Source of the DNA: Apostichopus japonicus
Taxonomy: Eukaryota > Echinodermata > Holothuroidea > Aspidochirotida > Stichopodidae
Direction of reading: 5' to 3'
Assembly: GCF_037975245.1 (NCBI RefSeq)
Contig: NC_092580.1
Coordinates: 25,023,501-25,087,500 of the forward strand
DNA length: 64,000 bases
Both the position numbers and the translations under genes were made by a program. Every line of letters starts with the position of its first letter. Position 1 is the stretch's first letter. The notes under the pieces are model-generated. The model was not told the origin of the DNA. It did no database searches and saw only the letters and a program-made list of their open reading frames with translations. Below are positions 1-12,300 of this stretch, in pieces.

Positions 1-93
1 CAAGCCATCGCGCCACGGTATGGACTGAGATATTAAGGTGGATTAACTAATACTTACAGCTCCCCGTGTAGGCACTTGCTGTAAAAGATCGGC

Positions 94-188
94 AAAAGAC
101 GTCATCACCCGGGTTTCGAACCACGGATGCAAAAGAGAGCCTCGATCATCAGCTCGCACAGTGCGCCAAGCCATCGCGCCACGGTATG
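94..188 (-). promoter_or_regulatory. tRNA-like segment with Pol III A and B boxes (one example of about 350)
   Basis: Seen on the minus strand: an A-box-like TGGCGCGATGG at 181-171, where GCGC, a 9-nt loop containing GG and a second GCGC form a D-arm of normal tRNA geometry. A B box GGTTCGAAACC follows at 122-112, then a T4 run at 97-94. Internal A and B boxes with a downstream T run are the Pol III type 2 promoter layout of tRNA genes and tRNA-derived SINEs. The A-to-B start distance is about 59-60 nt, longer than in a standard tRNA (about 44). I find no convincing acceptor stem or standard anticodon arm, and a TTTT lies between the boxes and could stop transcription early. I therefore call it a tRNA relic or SINE-head-like segment, not a working tRNA gene. 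The same segment recurs in nearly every unit. Confidence 0.5.
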
Positions 189-331
189 GACTGAGATATT
201 AGGTGGATTAACTAATACTTACAGCTCCCCGTGTAGGCACTTGCTGTAAAAGATCGGCAAAAGACGTCATCACCCGGGTTTCGAACCACGGATGCAAAAG
301 AGAGCCTCGATCATCAGCTCGCACAGTGCGC
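167..331 (-). repeat. Representative satellite unit (core consensus)
   Basis: This is the first full 165-bp unit matching the core consensus, counted from caagccatcg. Parts by plus-strand unit position: 5-15 is the complement of the A-box-like stretch; 51-56 is acttac (GTAAGT on the minus strand); 53-59 and 77-83 form an inverted pair TTACAGC/GCTGTAA with a 17-nt loop; 93-96 is AAAA (TTTT on the minus strand); 97-102 is GACGTC; 107-112 is CCCGGG; 111-121 is the complement of the B box; 129-133 is a second A run, giving a TTTT between the A and B boxes on the minus strand. The minus strand is given as the strand because the tRNA-like part reads that way. The unit boundary is arbitrary. Confidence 0.95.
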
Positions 332-3300
332 CAAGCCATCGCGCCACTGTATGGACTGAGATATTAGGTGGATTAACTAATACTTACAGCTCCCCGTGTA
401 GGCACTTGCTGTAAAAGATCGGCAAAAGACGTCATCACCCGGGTTTCGAACCACGGATGCAAAAGAGAGCCTCGATCATCAGCTCGCACAGTGCGCCAAG
501 CCATCGCGCCACTGTATGGACTGAGATATTAGGTGGATTAACTAATACTTACAGCTCCCCGTGTAGGCACTTGCTGTAAAAGATCGGCAAAAGACGTCAT
601 CACCCGGGTTTCGAACCACGGATGCAAAAGAGAGCCTCGATCATCAGCTCGCACAGTGCGCCAAGCCATCGCGCCACGGTATGGACTGAGATATTAGGTG
701 GATTAACTAATACTTACAGCTCCCCGTGTAGGCACTTGCTGTAAAAGATCGGCAAAAGACGTCATCACCCGGGTTTCGAACCACGGATGCAAAAGAGAGC
801 CTCGATCATCAGCTCGCACAGTGCGCCAAGCCATCGCGCCACGGTATGGACTGAGATATTAGGTGGATTAACTAATACTTACAGCTCCCCGTGTAGGCAC
901 TTGCTGTAAAAGATCGGCAAAAGACGTCATCACCCGGGTTTCGAACCACGGATGCAAAAGAGAGCCTCGATCATCAGCTCGCACAGTGCGCCAAGCCATC
1001 GCGCCACGGTATGGACTGAGATATTAGGTGGATTAACTAATACTTACAGCTCCCCGTGTAGGCACTTGCTGTAAAAGATCGGCAAAAGACGTCATCACCC
1101 GGGTTTCGAACCACGGATGCAAAAGAGAGCCTCGATCATCAGCTCGCACCGTGCGCCAAGCCATCGCGCCACTGTATGGACTGAGATATTAGGTGGATTA
1201 ACTAATACTTACAGCTCCCCGTGTAGGCACTTGCTGTAAAAGATCGGCAAAAGACGTCATCACCCGGGTTTCGAACCACGGATGCAAAAGAGAGCCTCGA
1301 TCATCAGCTCGCACAGTGCGCCAAGCCATCGCGCCACGGTATGGACTGAGATATTAGGTGGATTAACTAATACTTACAGCTCCCCGTGTAGGCACTTGCT
1401 GTAAAAGATCGGCAAAAGACGTCATCACCCGGGTTTCGAACCACGGATGCAAAAGAGAGCCTCGATCATCAGCTCGCACAGTGCGCCAAGCCATCGCGCC
1501 ACGGTATGGACTGAGATATTAGGTGGATTAACTAATACTTACAGCTCCCCGTGTAGGCACTTGCTGTAAAAGATCGGCAAAAGACGTCATCACCCGGGTT
1601 TCGAACCACGGATGCAAAAGAGAGCCTCGATCATCAGCTCGCACAGTGCGCCAAGCCATCGCGCCACTGTATGGACTGAGATATTAGGTGGATTAACTAA
1701 TACTTACAGCTCCCCGTGTAGGCACTTGCTGTAAAAGATCGGCAAAAGACGTCATCACCCGGGTTTCGAACCACGGATGCAAAAGAGAGCCTCGATCATC
1801 AGCTCGCACAGTGCGCCAAGCCATCGCGCCACGGTATGGACTGAGATATTAGGTGGATTAACTAATACTTACAGCTCCCCGTGTAGGCACTTGCTGTAAA
1901 AGATCGGCAAAAGACGTCATCACCCGGGTTTCGAACCACGGATGCAAAAGAGAGCCTCGATCATCAGCTCGCACAGTGCGCCAAGCCATCGCGCCACGGT
2001 ATGGACTGAGATATTAGGTGGATTAACTAATACTTACAGCTCCCCGTGTAGGCACTTGCTGTAAAAGATCGGCAAAAGACGTCATCACCCGGGTTTCGAA
2101 CCACGGATGCAAAAGAGAGCCTCGATCATCAGCTCGCACAGTGCGCCAAGCCATCGCGCCACGGTATGGACTGAGATATTAGGTGGATTAACTAATACTT
2201 ACAGCTCCCCGTGTAGGCACTTGCTGTAAAAGATCGGCAAAAGACGTCATCACCCGGGTTTCGAACCACGGATGCAAAAGAGAGCCTCGATCATCAGCTC
2301 GCACAGTGCGCCAAGCCATCGCGCCACGGTATGGACTGAGATATTAGGTGGATTAACTAATACTTACAGCTCCCCGTGTAGGCACTTGCTGTAAAAGATC
2401 GGCAAAAGACGTCATCACCCGGGTTTCGAACCACGGATGCAAAAGAGAGCCTCGATCATCAGCTCGCACAGTGCGCCAAGCCATCGCGCCACGGTATGGA
2501 CTGAGATATTAGGTGGATTAACTAATACTTACAGCTCCCCGTGTAGGCACTTGCTGTAAAAGATCGGCAAAAGACGTCATCACCCGGGTTTCGAACCACG
2601 GATGCAAAAGAGAGCCTCGATCATCAGCTCGCACAGTGCGCCAAGCCATCGCGCCACGGTATGGACTGAGATATTAGGTGGATTAACTAATACTTACAGC
2701 TCCCCGTGTAGGCACTTGCTGTAAAAGATCGGCAAAAGACGTCATCACCCGGGTTTCGAACCACGGATGCAAAAGAGAGCCTCGATCATCAGCTCGCACA
2801 GTGCGCCAAGCCATCGCGCCACGGTATGGACTGAGATATTAGGTGGATTAACTAATACTTACAGCTCCCCGTGTAGGCACTTGCTGTAAAAGATCGGCAA
2901 AAGACGTCATCACCCGGGTTTCGAACCACGGATGCAAAAGAGAGCCTCGATCATCAGCTCGCACAGTGCGCCAAGCCATCGCGCCACGGTATGGACTGAG
3001 ATATTAGGTGGATTAACTAATACTTACAGCTCCCCGTGTAGGCACTTGCTGTAAAAGATCGGCAAAAGACGTCATCACCCGGGTTTCGAACCACGGATGC
3101 AAAAGAGAGCCTCGATCATCAGCTCGCACAGTGCGCCAAGCCATCGCGCCACGGTATGGACTGAGATATTAGGTGGATTAACTAATACTTACAGCTCCCC
3201 GTGTAGGCACTTGCTGTAAAAGATCGGCAAAAGACGTCATCACCCGGGTTTCGAACCACGGATGCAAAAGAGAGCCTCGATCATCAGCTCGCACAGTGCG

Positions 3301-6300
3301 CCAAGCCATCGCGCCACGGTATGGACTGAGATATTAGGTGGATTAACTAATACTTACAGCTCCCCGTGTAGGCACTTGCTGTAAAAGATCGGCAAAAGAC
3401 GTCATCACCCGGGTTTCGAACCACGGATGCAAAAGAGAGCCTCGATCATCAGCTCGCACAGTGCGCCAAGCCATCGCGCCACGGTATGGACTGAGATATT
3501 AGGTGGATTAACTAATACTTACAGCTCCCCGTGTAGGCACTTGCTGTAAAAGATCGGCAAAAGACGTCATCACCCGGGTTTCGAACCACGGATGCAAAAG
3601 AGAGCCTCGATCATCAGCTCGCACAGTGCGCCAAGCCATCGCGCCACGGTATGGACTGAGATATTAGGTGGATTAACTAATACTTACAGCTCCCCGTGTA
3701 GGCACTTGCTGTAAAAGATCGGCAAAAGACGTCATCACCCGGGTTTCGAACCACGGATGCAAAAGAGAGCCTCGATCATCAGCTCGCACAGTGCGCCAAG
3801 CCATCGCGCCACGGTATGGACTGAGATATTAGGTGGATTAACTAATACTTACAGCTCCCCGTGTAGGCACTTGCTGTAAAAGATCGGCAAAAGACGTCAT
3901 CACCCGGGTTTCGAACCACGGATGCAAAAGAGAGCCTCGATCATCAGCTCGCACAGTGCGCCAAGCCATCGCGCCACGGTATGGACTGAGATATTAGGTG
4001 GATTAACTAATACTTACAGCTCCCCGTGTAGGCACTTGCTGTAAAAGATCGGCAAAAGACGTCATCACCCGGGTTTCGAACCACGGATGCAAAAGAGAGC
4101 CTCGATCATCAGCTCGCACAGTGCGCCAAGCCATCGCGCCACGGTATGGACTGAGATATTAGGTGGATTAACTAATACTTACAGCTCCCCGTGTAGGCAC
4201 TTGCTGTAAAAGATCGGCAAAAGACGTCATCACCCGGGTTTCGAACCACGGATGCAAAAGAGAGCCTCGATCATCAGCTCGCACAGTGCGCCAAGCCATC
4301 GCGCCACGGTATGGACTGAGATATTAGGTGGATTAACTAATACTTACAGCTCCCCGTGTAGGCACTTGCTGTAAAAGATCGGCAAAAGACGTCATCACCC
4401 GGGTTTCGAACCACGGATGCAAAAGAGAGCCTCGATCATCAGCTCGCACAGTGCGCCAAGCCATCGCGCCACGGTATGGACTGAGATATTAGGTGGATTA
4501 ACTAATACTTACAGCTCCCCGTGTAGGCACTTGCTGTAAAAGATCGGCAAAAGACGTCATCACCCGGGTTTCGAACCACGGATGCAAAAGAGAGCCTCGA
4601 TCATCAGCTCGCACAGTGCGCCAAGCCATCGCGCCACGGTATGGACTGAGATATTAGGTGGATTAACTAATACTTACAGCTCCCCGTGTAGGCACTTGCT
4701 GTAAAAGATCGGCAAAAGACGTCATCACCCGGGTTTCGAACCACGGATGCAAAAGAGAGCCTCGATCATCAGCTCGCACAGTGCGCCAAGCCATCGCGCC
4801 ACGGTATGGACTGAGATATTAGGTGGATTAACTAATACTTACAGCTCCCCGTGTAGGCACTTGCTGTAAAAGATCGGCAAAAGACGTCATCACCCGGGTT
4901 TCGAACCACGGATGCAAAAGAGAGCCTCGATCATCAGCTCGCACAGTGCGCCAAGCCATCGCGCCACTGTATGGACTGAGATATTAGGTGGATTAACTAA
5001 TACTTACAGCTCCCCGTGTAGGCACTTGCTGTAAAAGATCGGCAAAAGACGTCATCACCCGGGTTTCGAACCACGGATGCAAAAGAGAGCCTCGATCATC
5101 AGCTCGCACAGTGCGCCAAGCCATCGCGCCACGGTATGGACTGAGATATTAGGTGGATTAACTAATACTTACAGCTCCCCGTGTAGGCACTTGCTGTAAA
5201 AGATCGGCAAAAGACGTCATCACCCGGGTTTCGAACCACGGATGCAAAAGAGAGCCTCGATCATCAGCTCGCACAGTGCGCCAAGCCATCGCGCCACGGT
5301 ATGGACTGAGATATTAGGTGGATTAACTAATACTTACAGCTCCCCGTGTAGGCACTTGCTGTAAAAGATCGGCAAAAGACGTCATCACCCGGGTTTCGAA
5401 CCACGGATGCAAAAGAGAGCCTCGATCATCAGCTCGCACAGTGCGCCAAGCCATCGCGCCACGGTATGGACTGAGATATTAGGTGGATTAACTAATACTT
5501 ACAGCTCCCCGTGTAGGCACTTGCTGTAAAAGATCGGCAAAAGACGTCATCACCCGGGTTTCGAACCACGGATGCAAAAGAGAGCCTCGATCATCAGCTC
5601 GCACAGTGCGCCAAGCCATCGCGCCACGGTATGGACTGAGATATTAGGTGGATTAACTAATACTTACAGCTCCCCGTGTAGGCACTTGCTGTAAAAGATC
5701 GGCAAAAGACGTCATCACCCGGGTTTCGAACCACGGATGCAAAAGAGAGCCTCGATCATCAGCTCGCACAGTGCGCCAAGCCATCGCGCCACGGTATGGA
5801 CTGAGATATTAGGTGGATTAACTAATACTTACAGCTCCCCGTGTAGGCACTTGCTGTAAAAGATCGGCAAAAGACGTCATCACCCGGGTTTCGAACCACG
5901 GATGCAAAAGAGAGCCTCGATCATCAGCTCGCACAGTGCGCCAAGCCATCGCGCCACGGTATGGACTGAGATATTAGGTGGATTAACTAATACTTACAGC
6001 TCCCCGTGTAGGCACTTGCTGTAAAAGATCGGCAAAAGACGTCATCACCCGGGTTTCGAACCACGGATGCAAAAGAGAGCCTCGATCATCAGCTCGCACA
6101 GTGCGCCAAGCCATCGCGCCACTGTATGGACTGAGATATTAGGTGGATTAACTAATACTTACAGCTCCCCGTGTAGGCACTTGCTGTAAAAGATCGGCAA
6201 AAGACGTCATCACCCGGGTTTCGAACCACGGATGCAAAAGAGAGCCTCGATCATCAGCTCGCACAGTGCGCCAAGCCATCGCGCCACGGTATGGACTGAG

Positions 6301-9300
6301 ATATTAGGTGGATTAACTAATACTTACAGCTCCCCGTGTAGGCACTTGCTGTAAAAGATCGGCAAAAGACGTCATCACCCGGGTTTCGAACCACGGATGC
6401 AAAAGAGAGCCTCGATCATCAGCTCGCACAGTGCGCCAAGCCATCGCGCCACTGTATGGACTGAGATATTAGGTGGATTAACTAATACTTACAGCTCCCC
6501 GTGTAGGCACTTGCTGTAATTGATCGGCAAAAGACGTCATCACCCGGGTTTCGAACCACGGATGCAAAAGAGAGCCTCGATCATCAGCTCGCACAGTGCG
6601 CCAAGCCATCGCGCCACTGTATGGACTGAGATATTAGGTGGATTAACTAATACTTACAGCTCCCCGTGTAGGCACTTGCTGTAAAAGATCGGCAAAAGAC
6701 GTCATCACCCGGGTTTCGAACCACGGATGCAAAAGAGAGCCTCGATCATCAGCTCGCACAGTGCGCCAAGCCATCGCGCCACTGTATGGACTGAGATATT
6801 AGGTGGATTAACTAATACTTACAGCTCCCCGTGTAGGCACTTGCTGTAAAAGATCGGCAAAAGACGTCATCACCCGGGTTTCGAACCACGGATGCAAAAG
6901 AGAGCCTCGATCATCAGCTCGCACAGTGCGCCAAGCCATCGCGCCACTGTATGGACTGAGATATTAGGTGGATTAACTAATACTTACAGCTCCCCGTGTA
7001 GGCACTTGCTGTAAAAGATCGGCAAAAGACGTCATCACCCGGGTTTCGAACCACGGATGCAAAAGAGAGCCTCGATCATCAGCTCGCACAGTGCGCCAAG
7101 CCATCGCGCCACTGTATGGACTGAGATATTAGGTGGATTAACTAATACTTACAGCTCCCCGTGTAGGCACTTGCTGTAAAAGATCGGCAAAAGACGTCAT
7201 CACCCGGGTTTCGAACCACGGATGCAAAAGAGAGCCTCGATCATCAGCTCGCACAGTGCGCCAAGCCATCGCGCCACGGTATGGACTGAGATATTAGGTG
7301 GATTAACTAATACTTACAGCTCCCCGTGTAGGCACTTGCTGTAAAAGATCGGCAAAAGACGTCATCACCCGGGTTTCGAACCACGGATGCAAAAGAGAGC
7401 CTCGATCATCAGCTCGCACAGTGCGCCAAGCCATCGCGCCACGGTATGGACTGAGATATTAGGTGGATTAACTAATACTTACAGCTCCCCGTGTAGGCAC
7501 TTGCTGTAAAAGATCGGCAAAAGACGTCATCACCCGGGTTTCGAACCACGGATGCAAAAGAGAGCCTCGATCATCAGCTCGCACAGTGCGCCAAGCCATC
7601 GCGCCACGGTATGGACTAAGATATTAGGTGGATTAACTGATACTTACAGCTCCCCGTGTAGGCACTTGCTGTAAAAGATCGGCAAAAGACGTCATCACCC
7701 GGGTTTCGAACCACGGATGCAAAAGAGAGCCTCGATCATCAGCTCGCACAGTGCGCCAAGCCATCGCGCCACGGTATGGACTGAGATATTAGGTGGATTA
7801 ACTGATACTTACAGCTCCCCGTGTAGGCACTTGCTGTAAAAGATCGGCAAAAGACGTCATCACCCGGGTTTCGAACCACGGATGCAAAAGAGAGCCTCGA
7901 TCATCAGCTCGCACAGTGCGCCAAGCCATCGCGCCACGGTATGGACTGAGATATTAGGTGGATTAACTAATACTTACAGCTCCCCGTGTAGGCACTTGCT
8001 GTAAAAGATCGGCAAAAGACGTCATCACCCGGGTTTCGAACCACGGATGCAAAAGAGAGCCTCGATCATCAGCTCGCACAGTGCGCCAAGCCATCGCGCC
8101 ACTGTATGGACTGAGATATTAGGTGGATTAACTAATACTTACAGCTCCCCGTGTAGGCACTTGCTGTAAAAGATCGGCAAAAGACGTCATCACCCGGGTT
8201 TCGAACCACGGATGCAAAAGAGAGCCTCGATCATCAGCTCGCACAGTGCGCCAAGCCATCGCGCCACTGTATGGACTGAGATATTAGGTGGATTAACTAA
8301 TACTTACAGCTCCCCGTGTAGGCACTTGCTGTAAAAGATCGGCAAAAGACGTCATCACCCGGGTTTCGAACCACGGATGCAAAAGAGAGCCTCGATCATC
8401 AGCTCGCACAGTGCGCCAAGCCATCGCGCCACTGTATGGACTGAGATATTAGGTGGATTAACTAATACTTACAGCTCCCCGTGTAGGCACTTGCTGTAAA
8501 AGATCGGCAAAAGACGTCATCACCCGGGTTTCGAACCACGGATGCAAAAGAGAGCCTCGATCATCAGCTCGCACAGTGCGCCAAGCCATCGCGCCACTGT
8601 ATGGACTGAGATATTAGGTGGATTAACTAATACTTACAGCTCCCCGTGTAGGCACTTGCTGTAAAAGATCGGCAAAAGACGTCATCACCCGGGTTTCGAA
8701 CCACGGATGCAAAAGAGAGCCTCGATCATCAGCTCGCACAGTGCGCCAAGCCATCGCGCCACGGTATGGACTGAGATATTAGGTGGATTAACTAATACTT
8801 ACAGCTCCCCGTGTAGGCACTTGCTGTAAAAGATCGGCAAAAGACGTCATCACCCGGGTTTCGAACCACGGATGCAAAAGAGAGCCTCGATCATCAGCTC
8901 GCACAGTGCGCCAAGCCATCGCGCCACGGTATGGACTGAGATATTAGGTGGATTAACTAATACTTACAGCTCCCCGTGTAGGCACTTGCTGTAAAAGATC
9001 GGCAAAAGACGTCATCACCCGGGTTTCGAACCACGGATGCAAAAGAGAGCCTCGATCATCAGCTCGCACAGTGCGCCAAGCCATCGCGCCACGGTATGGA
9101 CTGAGATATTAGGTGGATTAACTAATACTTACAGCTCCCCGTGTAGGCACTTGCTGTAAAAGATCGGCAAAAGACGTCATCACCCGGGTTTCGAACCACG
9201 GATGCAAAAGAGAGCCTCGATCATCAGCTCGCACAGTGCGCCAAGCCATCGCGCCACGGTATGGACTGAGATATTAGGTGGATTAACTAATACTTACAGC

Positions 9301-12300
9301 TCCCCGTGTAGGCACTTGCTGTAAAAGATCGGCAAAAGACGTCATCACCCGGGTTTCGAACCACGGATGCAAAAGAGAGCCTCGATCATCAGCTCGCACA
9401 GTGCGCCAAGCCATCGCGCCACGGTATGGACTGAGATATTAGGTGGATTAACTAATACTTACAGCTCCCCGTGTAGGCACTTGCTGTAAAAGATCGGCAA
9501 AAGACGTCATCACCCGGGTTTCGAACCACGGATGCAAAAGAGAGCCTCGATCATCAGCTCGCACAGTGCGCCAAGCCATCGCGCCACGGTATGGACTGAG
9601 ATATTAGGTGGATTAACTAATACTTACAGCTCCCCGTGTAGGCACTTGCTGTAAAAGATCGGCAAAAGACGTCATCACCCGGGTTTCGAACCACGGATGC
9701 AAAAGAGAGCCTCGATCATCAGCTCGCACAGTGCGCCAAGCCATCGCGCCACGGTATGGACTGAGATATTAGGTGGATTAACTAATACTTACAGCTCCCC
9801 GTGTAGGCACTTGCTGTAAAAGATCGGCAAAAGACGTCATCACCCGGGTTTCGAACCACGGATGCAAAAGAGAGCCTCGATCATCAGCTCGCACAGTGCG
9901 CCAAGCCATCGCGCCACGGTATGGACTGAGATATTAGGTGGATTAACTAATACTTACAGCTCCCCGTGTAGGCACTTGCTGTAAAAGATCGGCAAAAGAC
10001 GTCATCACCCGGGTTTCGAACCACGGATGCAAAAGAGAGCCTCGATCATCAGCTCGCACAGTGCGCCAAGCCATCGCGCCACGGTATGGACTGAGATATT
10101 AGGTGGATTAACTAATACTTACAGCTCCCCGTGTAGGCACTTGCTGTAAAAGATCGGCAAAAGACGTCATCACCCGGGTTTCGAACCACGGATGCAAAAG
10201 AGAGCCTCGATCATCAGCTCGCACAGTGCGCCAAGCCATCGCGCCACGGTATGGACTGAGATATTAGGTGGATTAACTAATACTTACAGCTCCCCGTGTA
10301 GGCACTTGCTGTAAAAGATCGGCAAAAGACGTCATCACCCGGGTTTCGAACCACGGATGCAAAAGAGAGCCTCGATCATCAGCTCGCACAGTGCGCCAAG
10401 CCATCGCGCCACGGTATGGACTGAGATATTAGGTGGATTAACTAATACTTACAGCTCCCCGTGTAGGCACTTGCTGTAAAAGATCGGCAAAAGACGTCAT
10501 CACCCGGGTTTCGAACCACGGATGCAAAAGAGAGCCTCGATCATCAGCTCGCACAGTGCGCCAAGCCATCGCGCCACGGTATGGACTGAGATATTAGGTG
10601 GATTAACTAATACTTACAGCTCCCCGTGTAGGCACTTGCTGTAAAAGATCGGCAAAAGACGTCATCACCCGGGTTTCGAACCACGGATGCAAAAGAGAGC
10701 CTCGATCATCAGCTCGCACAGTGCGCCAAGCCATCGCGCCACGGTATGGACTGAGATATTAGGTGGATTAACTAATACTTACAGCTCCCCGTGTAGGCAC
10801 TTGCTGTAAAAGATCGGCAAAAGACGTCATCACCCGGGTTTCGAACCACGGATGCAAAAGAGAGCCTCGATCATCAGCTCGCACAGTGCGCCAAGCCATC
10901 GCGCCACGGTATGGACTGAGATATTAGGTGGATTAACTAATACTTACAGCTCCCCGTGTAGGCACTTGCTGTAAAAGATCGGCAAAAGACGTCATCACCC
11001 GGGTTTCGAACCACGGATGCAAAAGAGAGCCTCGATCATCAGCTCGCACAGTGCGCCAAGCCATCGCGCCACGGTATGGACTGAGATATTAGGTGGATTA
11101 ACTAATACTTACAGCTCCCCGTGTAGGCACTTGCTGTAAAAGATCGGCAAAAGACGTCATCACCCGGGTTTCGAACCGCGGATGCAAAAGAGAGCCTCGA
11201 TCATCAGCTCGCACAGTGCGCCAAGCCATCGCGCCACGGTATGGACTGAGATATTAGGTGGATTAACTAATACTTACAGCTCCCCGTGTAGGCACTTGCT
11301 GTAAAAGATCGGCAAAAGACGTCATCACCCGGGTTTCGAACCACGGATGCAAAAGAGAGCCTCGATCATCAGCTCGCACAGTGCGCCAAGCCATCGCGCC
11401 ACGGTATGGACTGAGATATTAGGTGGATTAACTAATACTTACAGCTCCCCGTGTAGGCACTTGCTGTAAAAGATCGGCAAAAGACGTCATCACCCGGGTT
11501 TCGAACCACGGATGCAAAAGAGAGCCTCGATCATCAGCTCGCACAGTGCGCCAAGCCATCGCGCCACGGTATGGACTGAGATATTAGGTGGATTAACTAA
11601 TACTTACAGCTCCCCGTGTAGGCACTTGCTGTAAAAGATCGGCAAAAGACGTCATCACCCGGGTTTCGAACCACGGATGCAAAAGAGAGCCTCGATCATC
11701 AGCTCGCACAGTGCGCCAAGCCATCGCGCCACGGTATGGACTGAGATATTAGGTGGATTAACTAATACTTACAGCTCCCCGTGTAGGCACTTGCTGTAAA
11801 AGATCGGCAAAAGACGTCATCACCCGGGTTTCGAACCACGGATGCAAAAGAGAGCCTCGATCATCAGCTCGCACAGTGCGCCAAGCCATCGCGCCACGGT
11901 ATGGACTGAGATATTAGGTGGATTAACTAATACTTACAGCTCCCCGTGTAGGCACTTGCTGTAAAAGATCGGCAAAAGACGTCATCACCCGGGTTTCGAA
12001 CCACGGATGCAAAAGAGAGCCTCGATCATCAGCTCGCACAGTGCGCCAAGCCATCGCGCCACGGTATGGACTGAGATATTAGGTGGATTAACTAATACTT
12101 ACAGCTCCCCGTGTAGGCACTTGCTGTAAAAGATCGGCAAAAGACGTCATCACCCGGGTTTCGAACCACGGATGCAAAAGAGAGCCTCGATCATCAGCTC
12201 GCACAGTGCGCCAAGCCATCGCGCCACGGTATGGACTGAGATATTAGGTGGATTAACTAATACTTACAGCTCCCCGTGTAGGCACTTGCTGTAAAAGATC

